From Streptomyces tuirus (GTDB taxonomy: Bacteria; Actinomycetota; Actinomycetes; Streptomycetales; Streptomycetaceae): 64,000 nt of DNA. The notes beneath the pieces are model-generated. The model saw only the letters and a program-made list of their open reading frames with translations, was not told the origin of the DNA and searched no databases. Made by a program: the position numbers and the translations under genes. Where the stretch lies: contig NZ_AP023439.1 in assembly GCF_014701095.1 (NCBI RefSeq), forward strand, positions 3,708,001 to 3,772,000, in the 5' to 3' direction. Below, piece after piece: positions 45,510 through 54,142 of this stretch; the stretch's first letter is position 1; the number at the start of each line of letters is the position of its first letter.

Positions 45510-46772
45510 ATGGCCGTCGTCCGTGACCTGCGCGTCCTGTTGCGCTTCCAGGGCTTCCGGCGCCTGCTCGCCGTACGTCTGCTGTCCCAGGGTGCCGACG
45601 GCGTCTACCAGGTCGCGCTCGCCGCGTACGTGGTCTTCTCGCCGGAGAAGGAGACCTCGGCGGCCGGCGTCGCCTCAGCGATGGCCGTACTGCTGCTCCC
45701 GTACTCCCTCGTCGGCCCCTTCGCCGGCGTTCTGCTGGACCGCTGGAGGCGCCGTCAGGTCCTGCTGTACGGCAGCCTGCTGCGTGCCCTGCTGGCGCTG
45801 GCGACGGCCCTGCTGATCCTCAGCCCGGCTCCGGACTGGCTCTTCTACGTCTCGGCCCTGTGCGTCACGGCCGTCAACCGCTTCGTCCTGTCGGGACTTT
45901 CCGCCGCCCTGCCGCGTGTGGTCGACGCCGACCGCCTGGTCATCGCCAACTCCCTCTCCCCGACGGCCGGGACACTGGCCGCGACCGCGGGTGGCGGGCT
46001 CGCCTTCGTCGTGCGCCTGGCCGTGGCGGACTCGGACGCCGCGGTGGTCCTTGTCGGAGCCGGGCTGTATCTGTGCGCCGCGCTCGCGTCGCTGAGCATG
46101 GCTCGGGAACTCCTCGGCCCTGACCGGCCCTTGGCACGCGAGCAGATCGGGACGGCTCTCACGGGCACCGCCCGCGACCTGGCGGCGGGTGTCCGCCATC
46201 TGGCCGCGCCACAGCGCCGGGAGGCCGCCTGGGCGCTCACGGCGATGTCGCTGATGCGATTCTGCTACGGCGCCCTGCTGGTCATGCTGCTGATGCTGTG
46301 CCGGTACGCGCTGACCTCGACCCCGGGCGACGGACTCGCCCTGCTGGGGCTGGCGTTGGGCTTCTCCGGCGCCGGATTCTTCGCGGCTGCCGTGGTGACC
46401 CCCTGGGCCGCGGGGCGGCTCGGGCCGAGCCGCTGGATCGTCGTGTGCGCGGGAGCCGCGGCGCTGCTGGAGCCCGCGCTCGGACTGCCGTTCGCCACCA
46501 CCCCGCTGCTGGCCGCGGCCTTCGTCCTGGGGCTCACCACCCAGGGCGCGAAGATCGCCACGGACACCATCGTCCAGTCCTGCGTCGAGGACGGCTTCCG
46601 TGGCCGGGTCTTCTCCGTTTACGACGTCCTCTTCAACGTCTCCTTCGTCGGCGCGGCCGCCGTGGCCGCCGTGATGCTGCCGCCGGACGGCCAATCCGTC
46701 CCGCTGGTGATCACGATCGCCGTTATCTACGCGGCAGTAGCTATGGCTATGGGCCGTTTTGGCCGCCAGTAA
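45510..46772 (+). CDS. MFS transporter
   Basis: The 420-aa protein has twelve predicted membrane helices with the loop motif DRWRRRQVLLYG between helices 2 and 3. It resembles the DHA3-like macrolide/antibiotic efflux and integral-membrane MFS group. The substrate is unknown. The ATG at 45510 follows GAGGCTGGGCCCC; a GTG at 45495 is in frame but has no ribosome-binding sequence. The terminator of ino1 ends just before it, so it probably has its own promoter within the short gap. Confidence 0.83.
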   Translation: MAVVRDLRVLLRFQGFRRLLAVRLLSQGADGVYQVALAAYVVFSPEKETSAAGVASAMAVLLLPYSLVGPFAGVLLDRWRRRQVLLYGSLLRALLALATALLILSPAPDWLFYVSALCVTAVNRFVLSGLSAALPRVVDADRLVIANSLSPTAGTLAATAGGGLAFVVRLAVADSDAAVVLVGAGLYLCAALASLSMARELLGPDRPLAREQIGTALTGTARDLAAGVRHLAAPQRREAAWALTAMSLMRFCYGALLVMLLMLCRYALTSTPGDGLALLGLALGFSGAGFFAAAVVTPWAAGRLGPSRWIVVCAGAAALLEPALGLPFATTPLLAAAFVLGLTTQGAKIATDTIVQSCVEDGFRGRVFSVYDVLFNVSFVGAAAVAAVMLPPDGQSVPLVITIAVIYAAVAMAMGRFGRQ

Positions 46773-46895
46773 GTGTCACATCAATGACACAGAGCCACTT
46801 CTGGCTACTGCGTTGTCAGTGCGGACCGCTACCTTACGTGGGTCTTATCTCGCGACATGTTCGCGTCACTCACCATGTTCTAGGGGGACCCCCAA

Positions 46896-47408
46896 GTGAC
46901 CACTCCGCCGCCCCAGGGCAATCCATTCGCACAGGGCCAGCCCGCTGCTGCACCCCAGGCTCCGGTCCCGCCCCAGGGCGGCTACCCGCAGCAGCCCGGG
47001 CAGCCCGGCTTCCCGCCCCAGGGCGCTGCTCCGTACGCGCCGGTTCCCCCGCAGCCCTCCGGCCGCAAGCTCAGCTTCAAGACGATCAAGAACATCGTCG
47101 TCGTCATCGCCGTGGCCGGCGTGGCCATCGGCGGCTACCTGGCCAGCCGGGACGACGCCAACACGGCGGCCGTCGGCAACTGCATGCACCGCGGCAGCGC
47201 CAACGACGACAACCCGGACCTCGAGGTCGTCGAGTGCAGCGATGCGAAGGCCCAGTACAAGGTGCTGGCCAAGATCGAGGGCTCGTACCTCACGCAGACG
47301 CTGGCCTCCAGCAAGTGCGAGGCCGAGGCCAAGGACTTCCAGTACACGTACACCGAGAGCGGTGACGGCAAGGACTTCCTGCTCTGCCTGAAGGACTACA
47401 AGAAGTAG
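46896..47408 (+). CDS. LppU/SCO3897-family membrane-anchored protein
   Basis: The 170-aa protein has a Pro/Gln/Gly-rich cytoplasmic head (residues 1-55) and one membrane helix (about 65-83). The extracytoplasmic C-terminal domain has three cysteines (GNCMHRGS, VVECSDAKA, SSKCEAEA) and a fourth near the end (LLCLKDY), spaced to make disulfides. This matches the LppU/SCO3897 family of actinobacterial exported proteins, whose role is unknown. GTG 46896 follows GGGGGACC. It is convergent with the CCA enzyme gene. Confidence 0.82.
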   Translation: MTTPPPQGNPFAQGQPAAAPQAPVPPQGGYPQQPGQPGFPPQGAAPYAPVPPQPSGRKLSFKTIKNIVVVIAVAGVAIGGYLASRDDANTAAVGNCMHRGSANDDNPDLEVVECSDAKAQYKVLAKIEGSYLTQTLASSKCEAEAKDFQYTYTESGDGKDFLLCLKDYKK

Positions 47409-47429
47409 GCAGACGTGACGAGGGGCGGT

Positions 47430-47443
47430 GTTTCACGTGAAAC
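47430..47443. promoter_or_regulatory. parS centromere site (perfect), in a 32-bp palindrome
   Basis: Perfect GTTTCACGTGAAAC within AGGGGCGGT/ACCGCCCCT arms (47421-47452). It would also form a terminator-like RNA hairpin after the LppU-like gene. Confidence 0.95.
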
Positions 47444-47492
47444 ACCGCCCCTCGATCCTTCTCCGCAGGCCGCCTGGCTGCATTGGGGTCAT

Positions 47493-47506
47493 GTTTCACG
47501 TGAAAC
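47493..47506. promoter_or_regulatory. parS centromere site (perfect), in a 30-bp palindrome
   Basis: Perfect GTTTCACGTGAAAC within GGGGTCAT/ATGACCCC arms (47485-47514), close to the stop codon of the convergent CCA gene at 47525. Confidence 0.95.
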
Positions 47507-47524
47507 ATGACCCCGTTTCACAGC

Positions 47525-48970
47525 TCAGCTCTCCTGCCGGGCCCACCACTCCTTGAGTGCGGCCACCGCCGCGTCGTGCTCCATCGGCCCGTTCTCCAGC
47601 CGCATCTCCAGCATGTGCTGGTAGGCGCGGCCGATGATGGGGCCGGGACCCACACCGAGGATCTCCATGATCTGGTTGCCGTCGAGGTCCGGACGGATCG
47701 AGTCCAGCTCCTCCTGCTCCTGCAGCTTGGCGATCCGCTCCTCCAGCCCGTCGTAGGCACGAGAGAGAGCCGCCGCCTTGCGCTTGTTGCGCGTGGTGCA
47801 GTCCGAGCGGGTCAGCTTGTGGAGGCGGCCCAGGAGGGGACCGGCGTCACGGACGTAGCGGCGCACCGCCGAGTCCGTCCACTCGCCGGTGCCGTAGCCG
47901 TGGAAGCGCAGGTGGAGCTCGACCAGACGCGAGACGTCCTTCACCAGCTCGTTGGAGTACTTCAGAGCGGTCATCCGCTTCTTGGTCATCTTCGCCCCGA
48001 CCACCTCGTGATGGTGGAACGAGACCCGGCCGTCCTTCTCGAACCGGCGCGTGCGCGGCTTGCCGATGTCGTGCAGGAGAGCGGCCAGGCGGAGGGTGAG
48101 GTCGGGACCGTCCTCCTCCAGCGCCATCGCCTGCTCCAGGACGATCAGCGAGTGATCGTAGACGTCCTTGTGACGGTGGTGCTCGTCACGCTCCAGGCGC
48201 AGGGCCGGCAGCTCGGGCACCACGCGTTCGGCGAGGCCCGTCTCGACGAGCAGCGTCAGGCCCGTGCGCGGCTGCTGGGAGAGGATCAGCTTGTTCAGCT
48301 CGTCCCGCACCCGCTCCGCCGAGACGATCTCAATGCGCCCGGCCATCTCCGTCATCGCCGCGACGACCTCGGGGGCGACCTCGAAACCGAGCTGAGCCGC
48401 GAAGCGCGCGGCCCTCATCATCCGCAGGGGATCGTCCGAGAACGACTGCTCAGGGGTGCCGGGAGTACGCAGCACACGCGCCGCGAGGTCCTCGAGCCCC
48501 CCGTGCGGGTCGACGAACTCCTTCTCCGGCAGGGCCACCGCCATCGCGTTCACCGTGAAGTCACGGCGGACGAGATCCTCCTCGATGGAGTCCCCGTACG
48601 ACACCTCGGGCTTCCGTGAGGTGCGGTCGTAGGCCTCGGAGCGGTAGGTGGTCACCTCGATCTGGTAGCCGTCCTTGTGGGCGCCGACCGTGCCGAAGGC
48701 GATTCCGACCTCCCAGACGGCCTCCGCCCACGGGCGCACGATCTTGAGGACGTCCTCGGGACGGGCGTCCGTCGTGAAGTCCAAATCGTTGCCGAGCCGG
48801 CCCAACAGCGCGTCCCGCACCGAGCCGCCGACGAGGGCAAGTGAGAACCCGGCCTCCTGGAAGCGGCGGGCGAGGTCGTCGGCGACAGGAGCGACCCGCA
48901 ACAGTTCACTCACCGCGCGGTGCTGCACCTGGCTGAGGGCACTGGACGTTTCTTCGTTGGCGTTCGGCAC
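47525..48970 (-). CDS. cca: CCA-adding tRNA nucleotidyltransferase
   Basis: The 481-aa protein has the class II CCA-enzyme head (LVGGSVRDALLGRLGNDLDFTTDARPE, with the catalytic DxD) and the RRDFTVNAMA motif. A C-terminal HD domain follows (LAALLHDIGKPRTRR). It adds or repairs CCA at tRNA 3' ends without a template. GTG 48970 (MPNANEE) is the likely start by similarity, although no ribosome-binding sequence is seen; an in-frame GTG at 49027 is the alternative. Confidence 0.92.
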   Translation of the reverse strand: MPNANEETSSALSQVQHRAVSELLRVAPVADDLARRFQEAGFSLALVGGSVRDALLGRLGNDLDFTTDARPEDVLKIVRPWAEAVWEVGIAFGTVGAHKDGYQIEVTTYRSEAYDRTSRKPEVSYGDSIEEDLVRRDFTVNAMAVALPEKEFVDPHGGLEDLAARVLRTPGTPEQSFSDDPLRMMRAARFAAQLGFEVAPEVVAAMTEMAGRIEIVSAERVRDELNKLILSQQPRTGLTLLVETGLAERVVPELPALRLERDEHHRHKDVYDHSLIVLEQAMALEEDGPDLTLRLAALLHDIGKPRTRRFEKDGRVSFHHHEVVGAKMTKKRMTALKYSNELVKDVSRLVELHLRFHGYGTGEWTDSAVRRYVRDAGPLLGRLHKLTRSDCTTRNKRKAAALSRAYDGLEERIAKLQEQEELDSIRPDLDGNQIMEILGVGPGPIIGRAYQHMLEMRLENGPMEHDAAVAALKEWWARQES

Positions 48971-49249
48971 AACAGAAGAGGGTACGTGGCCCGGGCCACC
49001 GAGAGCTCCTCCTATTCCGCCCGCCACTCCTCACGCAGATGCAGGGGACACGTCCGTCATGGGCGCACAAGCGCAGCTCCCCAGCCGTAAAGAGCCGCTC
49101 CCGCACATAGAGTCATATAGCAGGCAGCAACGGAGCCGGCCCGTGATCTTGTGGAGCGGGACCGCGGCACTTCCCCTCCGCGCGCATCGTTACCATGCGT
49201 GGACGCACATTCCGACGACCACTGACGACGACGAGGGACGGACGAGCGC

Positions 49250-51667
49250 GTGGCCGAGGCGGCAGACTTCCAGGGGACCAGTGCCTCACCTGCCCGCCGC
49301 TGGCTGCGGCGCACCGGGGCACTGCTCACCGGCGCGCCGCTGCTGGCCGGACTCCTCCAGCTGCCCGCCGCGACGCCGGCGGACGCGGCCGGGCAGGAGT
49401 CCCTGCAGGCTGCCGCCGGCACAGGCTCGGTATCGGTCGCTGTCGACTCGCTCACACCCAGCGCCCCCTCCGACGGGGACACGATCACCGTGTCGGGCAC
49501 GGTGACGAACAACGGCAAGCAGACGGTCACCGGCGCCCACGTGGACCTCCAGGTCGGGCCTCCGCTCGAGACCCGCTCGTCGATCGACACCCTCGCCAAG
49601 AAGAGCAACGACGTCCAGGGACCCTCCGGCGAGAAGGTCGGCGGCAAGTACACCGAGAAGTACTCCGCGCTCACCCCCGGCGTCGCAGAGCCCTTCAGCA
49701 TCTCCGTACCGGCCGACAAGCTCGACCTCGGCCGTGACGGCGTCTACCAGCTGGCCGTCTCGCTCTCCGGAGAGACCTCGGCACAGCCCTGGGACCAGGT
49801 ACTCGGCATCCAGCGCACATTCCTGCCATGGCAGCCGGAGGAAGCCGACACCAAGACAAAGACCACCTTCCTGTGGCCGCTCATCTCCAGCGCCCACATG
49901 GCGGCCGAGACGGGGTCGAACGAGCAGCAGACGCCGGTCTTCCGCGACGACGAGCTCGCCGAGGAGATCTCCCCGGGCGGCCGCCTCGACCAGATGGTGT
50001 CTCTGGGCAAGGGCCTGGACGTGACCTGGGTGGTCGACCCGGACCTGCTGGCGTCCGTCGACGCGATGACGCGGAGCTACCAGGTCCGCGCCGCGGACGG
50101 CAGCACCACCCCCGGCAAGAACCAGGAGATCGCCAAGCACTGGCTGGCCGAGCTCCAGCGGGCGGTCACGGGCAACGAGGTGGCCGCCCTGCCCTTCGGC
50201 GACCCGGACCTGGCCTCCCTCGCCCACAACGGCACGAACGTCACCGGCTCCCTGGGCCACCTCAAGGAGGCCACCGACGTCGCCGACGAGACGGTGGACA
50301 CGATCCTCCACGTGAAACCGTCCACGGACTTCGTCTGGCCCGTGGACGGCGCCGTCGACCCGTCGATCGTGAAGGTCGCCACATCCGCGGGCGCCGACAA
50401 GGTGATCACCCGCAGCGACAGCCTCCAGGACAACCTGTCGTACACGCCCTCCGCGGCCCGGCCCATCGGCGGCGGCACCACTGCCGTCGTCGCGGACTCC
50501 CGGATGTCGACGGCCTTCCAGGGCGACCTGACCAAGGCCTCCGCCTCCACGCTCGCCGTGCAGCGCTTCCTGGCCCAGAGCCTCACGCTCGGCCTGCAGA
50601 CCGGCAAGCAGCGCAGCGTCGTCGTCGCCCCGCAGCGCATGCCGTCCGTGAGCCAGGCACAGGCCATGGCAGAAGCTCTGGGAACCCTCCAGGACGGGAA
50701 CTGGTCCGAGTCGCAGGACCTCACCGCCGCCGCCAAGGCCAAGCCCGACCCGGCGGCCAACACCAAGGTGCCGCCGGCCTCCGCCTACCCCTCCTCGCTG
50801 CGCAAGCAGGAGCTGCCGCGGGCCGCCTTCGAGCAGATCGCCCGGACCCAGGGCAAGCTCGACAAGTTCAAGGTGATCCTCACCCGCCAGTCCCGGGTGG
50901 TGACCCCGTTCGGGCGGGCCATGAACCGCGAGATGTCCACGTCGTGGCGCGGCCGGGGCATCGCGGCGGTGGGATACCGCGATGGCATCGAGTCGTATCT
51001 CAACGGGCTCATCGACGGGGTCAAGCTGATCCAGAAGTCGGAGACCAAGCTCTCCGGCCGCAGTGCCACGATCCCCGTGACCGTGCAGAACAACCTGGTC
51101 CAAGGTGTCGACCACCTGCGGCTGCGGCTCACGTCGAAGAACCCCACGCGCCTCAAGATCGGCGGAGACGCCTACGAGGAGCAGCGCGTCACCGTCAACG
51201 GCGGCCACGCCCAGTCGGTGAAGTTCCCCACGTCGGCCAACGCCAACGGCCGGGCGGAAGTCGTCGCCCAGCTGTACACGGAGGACGGCCAGAAGTACGG
51301 CGCCCCGGTCACCTTCGACGTGAAGGTCACCGAGGTCACGCCCACGGTCATGCTGGTCATCGGCGGTGGCGTGCTGCTCCTGGTCCTCGCGGGCTTCCGG
51401 ATGTACACCCACCGCAAGCGCGCCGCCGCCCGTGAGGCCGCCGAGGACGACACCGTCGAGACGGACGACGAGACGGACGACGAGACCGACGGCCCGCACG
51501 ACCGGGAAGACGCGCCGCAGAACCCGGAGCCTTCCGGCGCGCGTCTCAAGGAGGAGACCGGGGCCGGCTCGGAGGCAGACGCCTCCGAGCAGCCGAGTGA
51601 CCCGGCCCCGGACACCGCAGCGGAAAGCGCCGACCCGTCCGGCACGGGTGAGAGAGTGGACCGTTGA
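49250..51667 (+). CDS. Large secreted/membrane protein, DUF6049 type
   Basis: The 805-aa protein has a signal-like hydrophobic segment near residue 25-45 (RRTGALLTGAPLLAGLL) ending in AxA-type sites. An extracytoplasmic region of about 650 residues follows, with a beta-rich N-terminal stretch resembling an adhesin-like repeat. A C-terminal membrane helix (about 700-720) precedes an acidic tail. It looks like the conserved actinobacterial DUF6049 protein that precedes murJ. The function is unknown, but proximity to murJ suggests a wall role. The start is GTG 49250. Confidence 0.8.
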   Translation: MAEAADFQGTSASPARRWLRRTGALLTGAPLLAGLLQLPAATPADAAGQESLQAAAGTGSVSVAVDSLTPSAPSDGDTITVSGTVTNNGKQTVTGAHVDLQVGPPLETRSSIDTLAKKSNDVQGPSGEKVGGKYTEKYSALTPGVAEPFSISVPADKLDLGRDGVYQLAVSLSGETSAQPWDQVLGIQRTFLPWQPEEADTKTKTTFLWPLISSAHMAAETGSNEQQTPVFRDDELAEEISPGGRLDQMVSLGKGLDVTWVVDPDLLASVDAMTRSYQVRAADGSTTPGKNQEIAKHWLAELQRAVTGNEVAALPFGDPDLASLAHNGTNVTGSLGHLKEATDVADETVDTILHVKPSTDFVWPVDGAVDPSIVKVATSAGADKVITRSDSLQDNLSYTPSAARPIGGGTTAVVADSRMSTAFQGDLTKASASTLAVQRFLAQSLTLGLQTGKQRSVVVAPQRMPSVSQAQAMAEALGTLQDGNWSESQDLTAAAKAKPDPAANTKVPPASAYPSSLRKQELPRAAFEQIARTQGKLDKFKVILTRQSRVVTPFGRAMNREMSTSWRGRGIAAVGYRDGIESYLNGLIDGVKLIQKSETKLSGRSATIPVTVQNNLVQGVDHLRLRLTSKNPTRLKIGGDAYEEQRVTVNGGHAQSVKFPTSANANGRAEVVAQLYTEDGQKYGAPVTFDVKVTEVTPTVMLVIGGGVLLLVLAGFRMYTHRKRAAAREAAEDDTVETDDETDDETDGPHDREDAPQNPEPSGARLKEETGAGSEADASEQPSDPAPDTAAESADPSGTGERVDR

Positions 51668-51710
51668 GAAATCGTGGCCGGTGGGCCCGGGACGATGAGG
51701 TGGGGTAAGC

Positions 51711-54002
51711 ATGAACGCGCCGTACGACGGTGACCGCGGCCGTGCCGCGGGCAACTCGGGCTACCCCGACGCGGGTGGACCCGAGGGTTCACCGCCCGAG
51801 CACGGCCAGGTGCCGCCGCAGCCGCCCGCGGACATCCACCCCCAGGACGCCTACGGCCAGGACCCCTACCGGGCACAGGACCTCTCCGCACAGGACCCGG
51901 TCGGCGAGGCGCTCTACGACCGTTCCGCGCACCCGCCGCCCGCCCCCGGCACCTACCAGCCGCAGCAGCAGCTGTACGGCCGGCCGCCGCAGTCGCCGTA
52001 CGCGCCCGACCCGCAGGTGTGGGCGCAGACACCCGCGCCGGAGCCGGAGGGCCCGACGCGGCATCTGCCGTACGGCGACGACGCCCGCACCACCCAGTTC
52101 GTCGGCGTGGACGACCTCGTCTCCCAGGCCGGCGAGCCCCGCCAGGAGCCGGACGCGTTCGCTCACCTCTTCCGGGACCAGCAGCAGGGCAGCGGTCACC
52201 CGTCGTACGAGTCACCGGCGGTCCCCGGCCCGTCCCCGGCCCCGGGGCAGATGGCACAGGGCCCGTACGCACCGCAGGGTCAGTACGCGGAGCCCGGCCG
52301 GACCGCGGCACCGCCCGTCCTGGACGAGACGCCGGCCCCCGAGCCCGCCGCCGCATCCGCCCCGAAGAAGACCGGCCGCGCCGCGGGCCTGATGAAGTCC
52401 AGCGCCGTGATGGCGGCAGGCACGATGGTCTCCCGCCTCACCGGCTTCATCCGCTCCGCGCTGATCGTGTCGGCGCTGGGCGTCGGCCTCCTCGGTGACA
52501 CCTTCCAGGTCGCCTACCAGCTGCCGACGATGATCTACATCCTCACCGTCGGCGGTGGTCTCAACTCCGTCTTCGTGCCGCAGCTGGTGCGCGCCATGAA
52601 GGAGGACGACGACGGCGGCGAGGCGTACGCCAACCGCCTGCTCACCCTGGTCGTCGTGACGCTGGGCGGACTCACCGCGCTCTCCGTCCTCGGCGCACCG
52701 CTCCTGATCCGCATGCTGTCGGACCCGGTGGCCAGCGACCCGGCTGCGAACGAGGTCGCCGTCACCTTCGCCCAGTACTTCCTGCCCACCATCTTCTTCA
52801 TGGGCATCCACGTGGTGATGGGCCAGATCCTCAACGCCCGCGGCAAGTTCGGCGCGATGATGTGGACCCCGGTCCTGAACAACATCGTCATCATCGTGAC
52901 GCTGGGCATGTTCATCTACGTCTACGGCACCGCGGCCGACTCCGGGATGAAGGCCGCGAACATCCCGCCGGAGGGCCAGCGCCTGCTCGGCATCGGCGTG
53001 CTGCTCGGTCTCGTGGTCCAGGCGCTCGCGATGATCCCCTACCTGCGCGAGACCGGCTTCCGGCTGCGGCTGCGCTTCGACTGGAAGGGCCAGGGGCTCG
53101 GCAAGGCCGTCACGCTGGCCAAGTGGACGGTGCTGTTCGTCCTCGCCAACCAGGCCGGCGCCATGATCGTCATCCAGCTGTCCACCGCCGCGGGCAAGGC
53201 CTCGCCGGTGGACGGCACCGGCTTCGCCGCCTACGCCAACGCCCAGCTGATCTGGGGCCTGCCGCAGGCCATCATCACGGTCTCCCTCATGGCCGCCCTG
53301 CTGCCGCGCCTGTCGCGGTCGGCCGCCGAGGGCGACGGAGGCGCCGTCCGCGACGACATCTCCCAGGGCCTGCGCACCACGGCGGTGGCGATCGTGCCGA
53401 TCGCGTTCGGGTTCCTCTCCCTCGGCATCCCGATGTGCACGCTGATGTTCGGCTCCTCGGGCACCAGCGAGGCCACCAACATGGGCTTCATGCTCATGGC
53501 GTTCGGTCTCGGCCTGATCCCGTACTCCGTGCAGTACGTGGTCCTGCGTGCCTTCTACGCCTACGAGGACACCCGAACTCCCTTCTACAACACCGTCATC
53601 GTGGCCGCGGTCAACGCGGGCGCCTCGGCGATCTGCTACTTCGTCATCCCGTCCCGCTGGGCCGTGGTCGGCATGGCCGCCTCGTACGGCCTGGCCTACG
53701 CGATCGGCGTCGGCGTCGCCTGGCGCCGGCTGCGCAAGCGGCTCGGCGGAGACCTCGACGGCGCCCGCGTCCTGCGGACTTACGCCCGGCTGTGCATCGC
53801 CTCGGTCCCGGCCGCCCTGCTCAGCGGCGCGGCCTGCTACGGCATCGGCCACGCGCTCGGCCAGGGCCCGGCCGGCTCGCTCGCCGCGGTCCTGGCCGGC
53901 GGCGCCGTACTGCTCGGGATCTTCTTCGTCGCCGCCCGCCGCATGCGCATCGAGGAACTCAACTCGCTGGTCGGCATGGTCCGCGGACGCCTGGGACGCT
54001 GA
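51711..54002 (+). CDS. murJ: Lipid II flippase MurJ (MviN)
   Basis: The 763-aa protein has a Pro/Gln-rich disordered head (about 230 residues). Fourteen predicted membrane helices follow, with the MurJ beginning MKSSAVMAAGTMVSRLTGFIRSALI and motifs such as TFQVAYQLPTMIYILTVGGG. It flips lipid II to the outer face of the membrane. Unlike the mycobacterial protein, no pseudokinase is fused to it; instead the next gene encodes one. The start ATG 51711 follows GGTGGGGTAAGC. Confidence 0.94.
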   Translation: MNAPYDGDRGRAAGNSGYPDAGGPEGSPPEHGQVPPQPPADIHPQDAYGQDPYRAQDLSAQDPVGEALYDRSAHPPPAPGTYQPQQQLYGRPPQSPYAPDPQVWAQTPAPEPEGPTRHLPYGDDARTTQFVGVDDLVSQAGEPRQEPDAFAHLFRDQQQGSGHPSYESPAVPGPSPAPGQMAQGPYAPQGQYAEPGRTAAPPVLDETPAPEPAAASAPKKTGRAAGLMKSSAVMAAGTMVSRLTGFIRSALIVSALGVGLLGDTFQVAYQLPTMIYILTVGGGLNSVFVPQLVRAMKEDDDGGEAYANRLLTLVVVTLGGLTALSVLGAPLLIRMLSDPVASDPAANEVAVTFAQYFLPTIFFMGIHVVMGQILNARGKFGAMMWTPVLNNIVIIVTLGMFIYVYGTAADSGMKAANIPPEGQRLLGIGVLLGLVVQALAMIPYLRETGFRLRLRFDWKGQGLGKAVTLAKWTVLFVLANQAGAMIVIQLSTAAGKASPVDGTGFAAYANAQLIWGLPQAIITVSLMAALLPRLSRSAAEGDGGAVRDDISQGLRTTAVAIVPIAFGFLSLGIPMCTLMFGSSGTSEATNMGFMLMAFGLGLIPYSVQYVVLRAFYAYEDTRTPFYNTVIVAAVNAGASAICYFVIPSRWAVVGMAASYGLAYAIGVGVAWRRLRKRLGGDLDGARVLRTYARLCIASVPAALLSGAACYGIGHALGQGPAGSLAAVLAGGAVLLGIFFVAARRMRIEELNSLVGMVRGRLGR

Positions 54003-54142
54003 GTCGGCGGGTAGGCGCACAACCATCGTCAGCCACCGCGTGTCGTGCATAGCGGCGGACTGTGGGCACAATTGGTTTCGGCGTCGGGCGGCATGCATGG
54101 GACGCCGGCCGGCGCGTAATGGATGGGGAGGCAGGAACGACG

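Noticed and set aside
50305..50318. parS-like CCTCCACGTGAAAC in the large membrane-protein gene
   Set aside because: Three differences, all in the left arm, so the palindrome is broken; it codes for conserved protein.
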